From assembly GCA_963556695.1 (NCBI GenBank), contig CAUWAG010000006.1, forward strand, positions 2,542,001 to 2,606,000: DNA of 64,000 bases, in the 5' to 3' direction. Below the pieces are notes generated by a model. It was not told the origin of the DNA. It saw nothing but the letters and a program-made list of their open reading frames with translations, and made no database searches. The position numbers and the translations under genes were made by a program. This document shows positions 33,349-43,985 of this stretch, in pieces; position 1 is the stretch's first letter, and the number at the start of each line of letters is the position of its first letter. This DNA is from Anthostomella pinea. Lineage: Eukaryota > Ascomycota > Sordariomycetes > Xylariales > Xylariaceae.

Positions 33349-36054
33349 GCTGCCTTGTCTGGAGCCAGGTTGCAATATTGGCGATGCAAGTAGGATGAGT
33401 CTGTAGCATGGAGGCGTCGTGATAGAGGAGGTGACTGAAGATTGTTGTGTAGGTGGACCGTGGTGGAGCAGGGTGACCGAAGAGGGTGACCGAGGAGGAT
33501 GCCGCGCAGTGTGATCAGCCAGGTGACTAGGAAGATGCCCAGTATCAGCCGAAAAGTAGCCAGAATTTTTTAGTGCGAGTAAAACTTACAGTTCCGCAGC
33601 GAGGTTCCAACCCGTCGAGGCTGCGGGTTTTCAAGAGCACCCAGGGACTTGGACTATGGGAGTAGGTGCCTGGGTACGTATCTTAGGAAGAGTACGAACA
33701 AGTATGTGATACCCCGATGATGATAAAAGGAAGGGCAAGGTGGAGACAGCAAGCAGGCGGCCGAGCTGGCACTTGTCCTAGACTACTTTACTTCTAAAGA
33801 GAGGATGCTCACAACGCTCTTATTTGTGCCTCGTTGGCCGCCGAAGCTCGGATGCTGCGCTTTCTGTGGTGTACACATGTATATTTGGTGAGGCGACGAG
33901 TAATGCGCCTTGGTCGGATTTTTAAAGAGGCTAACATCGTTTTCTAGCACCTGCAACATTTTGCCTCGGGCACCTACCTCCCCTCCCATTGCACTACCAC
34001 AATGGAGTGAGTGCCCAATCATTATTATGTTATGCCAAAGGCACCCCTTGCGAACCCGTATTTCTCGTTTTGCCCCGGCCTGCCCGACCGATGTGCCCTA
34101 TTAGAGTCTGCTTTACAAGGGCAATGTTCTCTCACATGACCATGCCTCGCCAATAATCTCGGGACAGTGCTAACCACTGGCTTCGTAGTATGGAAGGACC
34201 CGATCCAGAGGCAAGCTGTTGGAATCTCGTGTGCATGAGCGGATATTATCCTCTCTGTATGGTCCTTTCATGGGGGCGAATGGGAATTGCTGTTGCTGAC
34301 TTATGTCAATATCATAGAATGTGTGTTCTTGACGCACCCTGAACTTACGACAGAAAGGATTCAGCCGACTGGCAAGGGCTCTCCCGTCATTCAAAAACTG
34401 GCCAGGGTGCCTGCTTTATGAGCCGGTAGTTACGAGCCGCAAATGCCGTGGCCAGCGAGGTCTGCGATGGGCGTGTTCCCGGGTCAGTGGTCGCAACTAC
34501 ACAGAGGCTGATGTCTAAGCAGACAATGGTACATGTATGCAGGGCCTAGTGCGGCTACCGAGGCCGGCATCTATACTATCTTTCGGCAATTGTTTGAGTA
34601 TCTCCTAGAGCCATAGAGCCAGTGCACTTCAGCTTGCCCATGTTACCCCTCGATACAGAGGGCTCTTAGACATACCACATTGTGGATGGGAGAGTCACGT
34701 GCGGTAGGGAGTTGGAGTCTTGGAGAGCCCGAGACCGGAACGTGGGAGACCGGAAGCCCTATGTGCTCACGATCGTTCATTTGTGACTAGTCACTTTTTC
34801 AAGTTCTCATTTTGGTGAGCCATAAACCTGCATGAGTAAGGCCGAACCGAGGGGGTCAACCTGCATGGATATATCGTGGAAATTACCACAAGCAGGCCTC
34901 AAACTCACGGCATGTAGTTCGCAGTAGGCCATCGGTCAGTCCGCCAGTAACTATAAGTCATACTGAGTGGCCCAACTTCTTCCCGCGAGTCAATGCGAGC
35001 AACATGCGATACGGCAAGAAGAAAAGAGGCTGCGAGGCAAAGTGGACGGGGTATGCCAGTGTGTATAATCACTCAAAGTAGCGGTAACGGATACGTCGCA
35101 TGGCACCCCAGTTCACGACCCCAGCATTCAAGGTTCGAGACTTTAGGAGCAGCCGCCGCAATCGAGGACTCGAAGCCATGTGGGAAGTGGGCAATGCGGA
35201 TAAATGTGGGGACACCCAAACCGGCACTGCGGCTTCCATTCGAGCGTGGTGACTGGGCCGGCGTCGCCGCTCCACAGCTGCAGCGGCCCCCCCTTTACTC
35301 ACCGGTCCACTTCCCATGTGGCCCGCAAGTATCAACCCCCCTATATACTCCCGGAGAGGAAGCTGCGGTTTCGAAACACTCTTGCGCGCATACATACATG
35401 ATTCTAGACCAGCTAAAAGGGAAATGCCACGAGGAATCTGCTACCAACACGATACACGCAGATCTAGCGTTCAGCCTCCATTCCGACAACCGTCGCCAGT
35501 TCGGGGAGATCTCATCGTTTGGACTTTACCAGATCAATAGAAGTGCCACAACCCAATCGCAGAAACAACTTCTTGGCTAGATCTGACCAGTATTCGCCTC
35601 CCCCGCAGGCGAGCACGGCACTGTGCGACGTCTCGCATCGTTGGGTTGTCTCGGGTACGACCGACTGTGGCGAGACAAAACGCCTCGAGAAGAAGCAACC
35701 GCCGCAGTCGGCCTTGACTACATGGCCTGGCGCTCTAGATCGATCATGCCCTGCGGCGTACACGTGTTGCGGCGCTGATAAGGAGGCCTGAATGTCTCAC
35801 TTTACCGCAGAGTTAGCGCCAACGAGCGAGAGAAATGTGCGCCACCGCAGAGATTAGAAGATGAATGCTGTGTAATCGTGATTCGTCATTTCTTCTTCGT
35901 TAATCGTCAGACGGGAGTGCAGAGTCAGTGATTGTGGCGTGCCGCCTTCTTATAAACTGTTGCCCATCCCACCCACGTGCCACCCCAACTGCCGGAAGGT
36001 CTGAAACTTCTCCTTGTTTCGTGGGTTCTCGGTTTCTCATCCTAAGTTGCTAGT
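33349..36054. other. gene-poor stretch, no supported gene
   Basis: 2.7 kb without a convincing gene. A 195-codon plus-strand frame (34993-35580) has mixed composition with no domain or splice logic and is not accepted. A GAGACCGGAA motif is repeated near 34,728 and 34,748. The last 100 bases form the promoter of the next gene. Confidence 0.45.
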
Positions 36055-37374
36055 ATGGCCATACTCGAAGAGATTTCATCTGCAGCTCCTGCTGCCGAGC
36101 AGCCTACGCCGGCCTTTCCCGACTACATGACAGATCCGAATGCCGTCTTGGGTGATACGGGCGCGCAATGGAGATATGGCCAGCCCCCAGATTACACCAA
36201 GACGCGCAAGTTCTACGCAGAGAGTGAGTCGAGTCGATTTCATCTCCCAAACCCCTATCTAGCCCCCTATTCGTCTCCTTCTCCTTCCTTCAGAACCAAG
36301 TGTCTAACTCGCTACCTCCATCACCTAGCCAAGCGCTACAGCCACGAACCCAAGAGCCTCTCTTCCCTTGTCGAGAACCTGGTCAAGAGCTGGGAGATCG
36401 AGGCCTCGTTCAAGACGCGCATCTCCGACTGGCGCACCATCGACCCGGCGGGCTACACCTTCGCCATCAACGGGCTGGAGCCGTGCACGGGGGAGGAGAT
36501 GCTGAAGCTGGGCACTTACAATGCGATCATCCCTCCGGGCGAGTACTACGACCCGGTGCATACGGACTTTGCATCCAGTCATAAGACGTTCAAGCGCAGT
36601 ACGTATCTTCGCAAGCCTTTCTCTCCTTTTACCAATGGGCTTGGAGAGATTGATTCTCTTGTTCGGGCTGCTTTCATGAGCTTCTGTCCGTGAGACGCGT
36701 GTTCGTTGTCCACGCTGATGGAATGTGATTGTTAACTCTTGACTTCTGCAGTGATGCCCACATTCGCCTGGGAAGTGATCGAGGTGTACAGCGGGCCCCC
36801 AATCGCGACCTTCAGGTGGCGCCACTGGGGCGAGATGAAGAACGACTACGTCGGGTGGAACAGGCGAGTCCAGCCGTCCCTCCTGTCCCCTCAGCTCCCC
36901 TCAGCTCTCCTCCCAGCGTTACCTCCCCTCTCCTCTTCCCGTTAGCACAAGTACCACCATGCCACAACCCCATCCAACCCACTCTAACACCCAACCCAAC
37001 CCAGCGCGGGCGAAAAAGTAACCGTCAAAGCCGCCGGCCAGCCCATCGACGTCCAGGGTGTCACGGTCGCGCACCTGACCGACAAGCTGCAGGTCACGAA
37101 GCTCGAGACCTGGTTCGACTCGGGCGAGATGTTCCGTCAGATGGACCCCGAGAGACATGCGGTCAAGAAGCCCGCGGTTCCTGCGGCGGATGTGGGTGGG
37201 GTTGCGGATGGGAAGGAGAAGGGGTATGATTGTACGGCCGAGAGTGGGCCGGCGGCGGTCAATGGGGGACTGGTGGACGCCGGGGTCATGAGCGGGTGTC
37301 CGGTGATGGGCGGGCGGGTCGGTATGGGGGGATGTGGTGGTGTTGAGGGCTTGCCTGAGATGAATGCTGAGTGA
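36055..37374 (+). CDS. pathogen-related protein (SnoaL/NTF2-like fold)
   Basis: Four exons, 36055..36223, 36329..36598, 36752..36863 and 37005..37374, give 306 residues. The start MAILEEISSA and the blocks FPDYMTDPNAVLGDTGAQWR, YSHEPKSLSSLVENLVKSWE, DWRTIDPAGYTFAINGLEP, LKLGTYNAIIPPGEYYDP, MMPTFAWEVIEVYSGPPIA, FRWRHWGEMKNDYVGWN and VTVAHLTDKLQVTKLETWFD match the fungal/plant pathogen-related protein family, which has an NTF2/SnoaL-like alpha+beta barrel. The biochemical role is not settled. Barley and fungal members are named for induction during plant-pathogen contact. The third intron uses a GC donor (AG|GCGAGT). No nearby GT donor keeps the frame. The C-terminus has an unusual Gly/Cys/Met-rich tail of about 60 residues. 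The gene is intact within a decayed region. Confidence 0.85.
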
Positions 37375-38016
37375 GGGCGTGGGGGGTGCTGTGTTGGGTG
37401 TGGAATAGAAGACGGGAGGTTTGAGGGGGGAGGGTATTGACGGAAACGCTCGTCGTGAGTCGGTGCTGGCGCATTTTGGATGAGTCGATGACAGCGATAT
37501 CGCCTGGGACGGTTACAGAAGACTATAATCCTGGAAATTGACGTCCCCTCCGTAATTTGCCCCAGGGCCTTGAGTTTCAAGGTGACCTTTTGCTATCAAG
37601 GCGGTACTGAACATACGATACGCTTGGCACCGAGTGAACCTGATGTGATAGATTATCTCACCAGAGCGACAGTGACAGTGGCCGGACTCGCCCGGGTAAA
37701 GGGGGCTCGCAATAGGGGTTACGACAAACTGGCAAAGCGAGGTTCTCATATCACACGCTGTGGGATCTTTACCGTAGTGTCGTATGCGTAATATGTCCTG
37801 ATTGATTCATCGCGTGTCTGCCGTTGAGGATATATGCTAAGAGTAGTCTATGCTCCCGAGAAGATAACTTCTCATCCGAGATTCTCACGCCCCAGTACTG
37901 AATCCGTTCCCATGTACATGTTCTCGATATAGCACGTGGCAGCCTCTCTTCCCCACTCCCGGCCTTCCCATAGCGCAACATCGTTATTCATCTGCAATGA
38001 GTCCGGACTTCTTGCC
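37375..38016. other. intergenic between convergent genes
   Basis: 640 bases between convergent stops. Frames are short and unsupported, and nothing else is visible. Confidence 0.5.
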
Positions 38017-39067
38017 CTAAGCCTTGAGGTGACGCTTTTGTGCTTCGCTTAGTGCAGGCGCAGTTGGCACCACCACAGTCTCGACTCTGTCTGTAATGGG
38101 CTTCATCAAGGAGGTGCAATGCTTGAATTTAGAATACTGCATCGCATTGGAGATTGACGAATCCATATGATATATCAATGTGACCACACTGTAGTCGTTC
38201 TCCTCAGCGCTCTTCGGCAATGGCTCAGCAGCATGATTGTGCCAGTAGTCAGCGATGACACCGTACATAAGCATCGTACATTTATCATGTACCTCCGTGC
38301 TGTTGTATATTGTTCGGTCCAGGAGTTCCGCATGGACGCCTTCGAAGCAGCTGATGAGCGTTACAATCTCCTGCGAATAGGTCTTTTCTATCCACTCTGC
38401 GACTCATGTGATCAGCTTCGAGACTTGAATGAATCATTTTCAGTGATACGAGAAAGCTTACCGTAAATCTCCGGGGGCTCAAGAACGTCCATGTCCTCGT
38501 CGTGCAATTCATTTTCCCAGCTTAATTGACGAACCAGCATCTTCGCCATCCGCTCGAAAAGCGCTGCGTCCCCCAATTCCCATGAGATCCAGAGCACCTC
38601 GAGGCATGTTCGGAAACGAATGCAATTTCGGAGTGAGCAGCATTGACAGGGCGTAGCCAACTGTGTGCACACGGCCTGAGCAAATGTGTGAGCCCATACT
38701 TGTCTGTCAAGACCGTTATGTCGTAGAGGCGGCCCAGCTGGCGATTCTCATCAGCGTCGTTGAGTTTGACTTCATGAACCCGGCCATGGATGATATTCAG
38801 CAGGGTCTTGAATGCCTCGGGCTCGTCCTTTGGCAGTCGCACAACCCATTCCGTCTTCTCGGGGGCACGTGCTGCCTTCTTCTTGGACTCGGCAAAGTCT
38901 CCATAGAGCATTGCCTTGAATACGGGCGAAGCTCTCGACATGGCTTTGGAGCAGGCGATGAAGCTTACTGCTTCAAGGCCTTCACCGACTTCGAGGCACA
39001 GGTCGCCGTCGAAATCGATATGATTCTCCCGGGTGACTGTTCGTGAAGCGCTGTTTGAGGACGCCAT
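38017..39067 (-). pseudogene. BTB/POZ-type protein gene with a probable frameshift
   Basis: The start at 39067 (MASSNSASRTVTRENHIDFD) leads into GDLCLEVGEGLEAVSFIACS, then SPVFKAMLYGDFAESKK, WVVRLPKDEPEAFKTLLNII and YDITVLTDKYGLTHLLRPC. This is the fungal BTB type that opens with GDLxLEVG. Between about 38,650 and 38,610 the coding frame changes by one base. The open frame after it gives LEVLWISWELGDAALFERMA and LEPPEIYG. A GTAAGC donor at 38461 and a CGCAG acceptor then join to the last exon (38396..38017), which ends KRHLKA. The intact neighbour at 40320-41343 has no intron at the shift point, so a frameshift is likelier than a missed intron. It is a paralogue of that neighbour on the same strand. 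A sequencing error remains possible. Confidence 0.65.
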
Positions 39068-40319
39068 TGTGGTCTGGAGAGATGCGTGTGATGTCGTTCG
39101 CAGGTAAACTCGGAGAATGGTGAAGTATGCGTGACGGATCAATGTAGGATTGAGCGTTGGGGGTGCTGAGGCAGAGATAGCCAGCAGCTGAATGTAGAGG
39201 AGGCGAATTGGCAAGTGAGTAGATCACCTTTCGCTGGCAAAGATGATGATCTGTGGCACGTGCGTCTTTGGCGATTCAACGGCGGATGTAGTGCGTAGGT
39301 GTTCGTTGATTGGCTCAGGGTTGTTGGAAGCGAGCTTCACGGGACAGCAGAAAATGCAGATGGGCTTTCGCTTTTTGCATGTCCTCGGAGTCCAGGCGGT
39401 GAGGATTGTACGCAAGTACTTGCTTATTGCCTGTAGGTGTTGGGGGTGAGCTTCTCGGACTCGCAAAGGGCACGGGTGAGAAGGTTAGGAGGACCGAAGG
39501 TGATTGAAGTCCTGAAGTGGGAGGTAGGAGGTAATGAGTGCCTGAGTTGTGGAGTCGCCTAAGTGAAGAAGGCATGGCACCTGATTAGGATTTGCACAAC
39601 TTTGTCGTGGAAACGAGTTGATGAGTGGAGAGGAAAGGTGCCGCACAGTTGGACAGTCTCGAGAGCAATGATGAAGTGGAAGTGTAGGATCAACACCAGG
39701 TGCAATCTCGAATTTCTTCACCCCTTGCGCCGCTGCCACGCAATATGCCGCTTCGTAGTGATCCGTCAGGTCAACAGCAAGCAATGAGACTAGCTGACAA
39801 GGCTCTGTGGGCTTCGCATGTACAGTTCCCGGGGAGCTGAATGCATTCAACGTAGGTATTTCGATGAAAGGTGTATGTCTAGTCGCCCAACCATGTGTAC
39901 ATGGCGTCTCGCTTGCGGATAGAGGAAGTACACTATCTTGGGAATATTCACAGGTCAATAATGAGTACCAGGCACATATACAACATGTTAAGCCGCTCAT
40001 GTACCCTACTTATAGGAAACGTGTGTCGCATTATCTGACTTTCCTACCCTGGTACTGATGCATATCCCATACAATTTGGAGGTGATCTCCTGCTGACCTT
40101 TAGGGTGCAGCGAATATTACGTTGCTCTGTGGTCTCGAACGTCATCTTTTCTTTCTCTAGCTATACACCATTACTCTTAACATACATGCGTCTTGGCTCC
40201 GACGTCGTCGTACCCAGCACTCTGCATATGCCACCTTGAATTGTACGAGGATGAATGCCGACTCGTAGACAACTATAAGTAGCCGCAGTACACTGACATT
40301 GAATTCAGTCATCAACTCG
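39068..40319. other. intergenic between two BTB genes
   Basis: 1.25 kb separating tandem same-strand paralogues. A 171-codon minus-strand frame (39485-40000) has no recognisable domain. The region should contain the promoter of the frameshifted BTB gene and the 3' end of the intact one. Confidence 0.45.
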
Positions 40320-41343
40320 TCAACAGTCAATCAATCCTGCTTTCTTTCCTTGAGCATCGATGTAGAGTCTCATCGCCTCCGTGAGAACCGGACGTGAAAG
40401 GCAAATTTGCGTCAGTTCCTTGGAAATGTGGCTCCCACACACATGGTTCAAGGGGTGTGCCTTGGAAATCCGTTGAGCTACCTCTTTCAGCTTTTTCGCT
40501 AGCTCCCGAGGACTGCCTCTTATTGCATCAGGATCTGGTATCGGCCACATCTTCATCGCTCGTAGAGACATCGATATCGTTCCTAACATCCACTCGCCGC
40601 ACGCTTCCATCGGCGTTGTGTGCAAACAAATCACGCGGCCACCGTTGAGAATTCCATCCGTTGTGGTCTTGAAAGGTTCCAGTAGTTCCTGAAAGTGCTT
40701 TTGCTGGAATTCCTTGAACAATTCTATCAAAGGTCCAAGTTAGTCTTGGGGCACCCAGGAAGCTCCGCATTGCATATATCATACCTTGTACCCCTGGAGG
40801 ACTGAGGACACCGACACATCCCTTGGTCTGCGCATTGAATGAGGTGGCCATGTAATTGATAGCCTTCCGAAACAAGTAATCTTCGCCTAGATACCAGGCT
40901 ATCCAGAGATTCCAGCCAATCCAGAAGTGCTCGTCATTCAGGCGGGGATGTTCCCGCAACAGAGAGAGCCATCCTTCGGCCCAAGGTTGGAGGAGATGGG
41001 TCAAGTCGTATTTGTCCGTTATCACTGTAATTGGGTAGAGCTCATCAGGATACATAACCTGCGGTACATCGGCAAATCGAGAGTGTGAGATGTCGAGTAG
41101 TACTTTCATTGCGTCGGGATCGTCGTCCGGAAGCTTTACAACCCATTCGGCATCGCCCCTCTCGAGGTGCATCTTCTGGGACTCGGAGAATTCGCCATAT
41201 AGTATCTTTTCCCAAAACGGTGATGATCTTGACAGGGCTCTAGAGCAGACGACAAAAGCAGCCTTTGAGTCGTCGCTGCCGACTTCCAGTATCAGGTCAC
41301 CTCTTGGGTCGATGCAGGTACGTGTGGGTGCCTGGGGCTCCAT
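40320..41343 (-). CDS. BTB/POZ domain protein
   Basis: Exons 41343..40785 and 40723..40320 (donor GTATGA, acceptor GATAG, phase 1) give 320 residues. The start MEPQAPTRTCIDPRGDLILE is chosen because the 51 upstream codons are hydrophobic leader-like sequence after a better promoter. The BTB fold is seen in GDLILEVGSDDSKAAFVVCS, RALSRSSPFWEKILYGEFSE, EWVVKLPDDDPDAMKVLLDI and YPITVITDKYDLTHLLQPW. It is followed by a helical region (LWIAWYLGEDYLFRKAINYM) and a second half with several Cys/His (CLHTTP, HVCGSHISKELTQICLS). BTB proteins form dimers and may recruit partners to Cullin-3 ligases. The partner here is unknown. The family is expanded in many Pezizomycotina. It is intact, and a paralogue lies about 1.3 kb downstream on the same strand. 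Confidence 0.8.
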
Positions 41344-41839
41344 GATGGTGATCCGATATTGATGTGATGGTGAACTGCTTGACTGGATTCTAATGAGAAG
41401 TAACATGGTCAGCTCTCCAATGCGAAAGTCGAGAAATAGCAAGAAGAGAAATGGTGGTGGGAATACAACCAGTGTGAATACTGTATCAACGAACACTTAC
41501 CTTGAATATCCTCGAGGTGGCGCAATCAGACCAGATGGCTCAGCAGGTCTCACCTGCTTTTCCTTGACAGATGACCAAGGCGAAGGATACCGACATTCGT
41601 GGATCGGGACTGGGAATGTTGTGTGGGCAGTGGGTCGAGAGATGCAGCTTCGAGAGATGCAGCTGCAAGAAGAAGCACCTAACCTTGCAGGTGGTCTCCT
41701 GGGTGCAGCTGCAGATTGTTGACCAGCAACGAGACGTTGGAGCCCACAAGACCAAACCGTGCTACCATTTGCACATCCTTGCGCCCACAGTCAGCAACCT
41801 TGTTGCTGTTGTACGCCCTGTATCAGTTGATAACACAGA

Positions 41840-42056
41840 TACACTGAACCCTCATAAGTCTCCGCACACCACGCATCTAGCAAACAACGGTATTTTTGCC
41901 GTAATTCGAATAAGCAGACTGGGATAAGCATTAAAAGCAGCGTATAACACCAGAGCTGCTTATTCTTGTGTGCTTATTCTAGTATCTTGAAATTTTCACG
42001 GGTGTGTGGAATCTCATGGACATGGCGCGTACGGAGACTTATTAGGGCTGATTGTA
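41840..42056. mobile_element. MITE copy C (217 bp), both ends present
   Basis: The left TACACTGAACCCTCATAAGT plus CTCCG is the inverse of the right CGGAGACTTATTAGGGCTGA plus TTGTA. The TA at each outer edge fits the TA target duplication of Tc1/mariner-like elements. Subterminal inverted blocks are ATTCGAATAAGCAGACTGGG with GATAAGC, and GCTGCTTATTCTTGTGTGCT. There is no coding capacity. Confidence 0.8.
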
Positions 42057-42057
42057 C

Positions 42058-42340
42058 TGTGAGATTTCAAAGTGTTCTATTGAAGGAGAGAAACCGGGAG
42101 TAGTTCCTGAAGGGCAGAAGGCCCTTATATATAAGGAATACAGAAAGAATGTACGTGAAAAGGACTGTATGTCCTTTTCCAGATATCCTAGCACACAGGA
42201 CAGATATGGGGTTTTGGTAGGATTGGTGACGTTGAGACCTCAGGGTGAACCAGAACCCCTAGATTCCAACATGTACTACCGCATGCACACCTTCACCCCC
42301 GCGGCAGCTTTCCCCAATGCTTCTCTCCCTCAATATATAC
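42058..42340 (+). mobile_element. LTR-like dispersed repeat (copy 2), right edge approximate
   Basis: It begins TGTGAGATTTCAAAGTGTTC one base after the right end of MITE C, and shares with the copy at 29974 the order AAGGAGAG, a GGGCAGAAGGCCC hairpin, TATATA and GTACGTG. It abuts the right half of another MITE, which suggests nested insertion. Confidence 0.45.
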
Positions 42341-42342
42341 CG

Positions 42343-42421
42343 AACCCTTTATAATATGCTTATTCAAATTCGATAAGTATACCGTTTGATGGTGTACGCA
42401 GACTTATGAGAGTTGAGTGTA
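42343..42421. mobile_element. MITE copy D, right half only
   Basis: ATGCTTATTCAAATTCG is followed by TATACCGTTTGATGGTGTAC and the right terminus GCAGACTTATGAGAGTTGAG plus TGTA. The TATACCGT..GATGGT segment also occurs in copy A. The left half is absent and is replaced by the LTR-like sequence. Confidence 0.6.
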
Positions 42422-42694
42422 CCTGGATTGAGCTGACTATCAACATAAGTCCGCATCCACGCCCAGAAGGTACCTAAAAACCATCTGGCTGACCTTTTCA
42501 ACCGCTTCGGCCGCCATCGCTATGATCTGTCACAGCTGTCCACTTGGCGAGCATCCTCTACTATCTCATCACTCGTCAAGGTGCACGGACGTAGGTCAAT
42601 TGAACATATTCGGTACCGCGGCATGAATTTTCTCTCCTATTGAGTAATTCGAAGCTCAGTACGTAGCATCACACCTATCTCCTACTACACTGGT

Positions 42695-42871
42695 TCATCT
42701 CCGGCGCTCCGCTATCTCTCCTACTGAGACGCGTGGGTATGGGTTTTGGCCGGAGCCAGAACCAGAGCCTGAACCCGAGCTCTGCGCGGGAGGAGGTGGT
42801 GGCGGTGGAGGAGGAGGAGGAGGAGGAGGAGGAGGGTCTCTTTTCTTGCCTACGTTCGCTTGTTCCGGCAT
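42695..42871 (-). CDS. proline-tract microprotein (58 aa), candidate
   Basis: ATG at 42871 in the context CAACCATGCC. The frame encodes a short basic start (MPEQANVGKKRD), a run of 15 prolines, four to five Gly-Ser dipeptides and a short basic end, 58 residues in all. Upstream on the same strand is a TATAAAAG box (43044..43037) and a CA-rich leader of the ACACCAGCGACACCAACAAC type, typical of real fungal 5' UTRs. This promoter architecture is the main support. A GTAGGA donor-like site in the last codons could extend the gene. The proline run is encoded by a GGA/GGT microsatellite on the plus strand. No family is known. Confidence 0.35.
   Translation of the reverse strand: MPEQANVGKKRDPPPPPPPPPPPPPPPPAQSSGSGSGSGSGQNPYPRVSVGEIAERRR
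42790..42836. repeat. GGA/GGT trinucleotide microsatellite
   Basis: A run of GAGGAGGTGGTGGCGGTGGA followed by about ten GGA units. On the minus strand it encodes the proline tract of the candidate microprotein. Confidence 0.9.
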
Positions 42872-43036
42872 GGTTGCTGAGGATTTTAAGGTGGTGGTAA
42901 GGAATTGGATCGTCGGTGTAATTGGTGCCGTTGAGAGTCGTCTTGATGGTTGTTGGTGTCGCTGGTGTTGCTAGGGTCTTGCCTGGGTTTGGTTCAAGGA
43001 AAGAACAAGTACCTCTGGAATTGTATTCGAGTGTTC

Positions 43037-43044
43037 TTTTATAG
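43037..43044 (-). promoter_or_regulatory. TATA box of the candidate microprotein gene
   Basis: TATAAAAG on the minus strand, 166 bases before the ATG at 42871, followed by a CA-rich leader. It has the right spacing for a short 5' UTR. Confidence 0.4.
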
Positions 43045-43985
43045 ACCTCGAAGTAGTCACTGGATCCCGCCCTACGATGTAATGATCTTCTATGGCTGAC
43101 TCGATACCCCTAGCGTTCGTGACCACGCCCCTCTACACCTCCTACTTGGGTACTGACTTGGTGCAGTCACACCTCTCTGATGTTAGTTACTGTCCCTGCT
43201 CATCAGCACCGGGCTTGGAGGCGACACCTCCTGTCCCCCGTACGAAGTCACCTTGTTTCTAAGCACGCCAGGTCCTCGATCACGGCGACGCCTCGGACCG
43301 AGACGGCGAGCGCGCCGTGGACTCTAGTGGTCAATTGTATATGAGACCTAGGTAAGAAACCCGGACGGAGTTGCGCCGAAGCTCGACCTGTCCGTGGACC
43401 TAGTCACTTGTCGTACAGACAAACGAACCGAACATGCGAACTGTGTGGGAGTATTGGGTGAAATCCTGCAATATGTGCCGGTGCCCTCAATGGAGTCCGG
43501 GCCATAAGTCTCGCAACCTAGACGCCGGGTATGTCCTGAAATTCGACAAAAGCAAAGCTCCCACACCGTGAATACCTGGTAAACACCGAAGACACAAAAG
43601 CCACAGACAATCTCTACCCGCAAGCAAATAAGCTACTTCTTTCTGAGCAAGATTTCAATATACACGCTGGGTTCTGCTTTTCGCGACTATCCCATCTGTT
43701 CGACGGGTCCGGCTGTTACGGTATCACGTAATACCTCCACATATCTTTGTACATATATACCCTATCTTTACCTTGTCTCTTCTTCCTTAGATATTTTTGA
43801 ATCTAGATATTTCATCTCATCAGCCCTGACCAGCGCAGTTGCAGGCCTGATTGTCACACCGGCCTACTACCTCCAACACCTGCGTGGTGTCCGTTCGATT
43901 ATTCCTAAAGAGCGCACCTTGCCGTTTTCCCTACTTGCTATACTCGACATAGATTCGCCCCTCTTAAATGTAGTCCGTGTCCCGC

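Noticed and set aside
34993..35580. 195-codon plus-strand frame
   Set aside because: No recognisable feature, and mixed composition typical of chance frames.
39485..40000. 171-codon minus-strand frame between BTB genes
   Set aside because: Cys/His/Ser-rich but without a domain; it lies where promoter and 3' UTR are expected.
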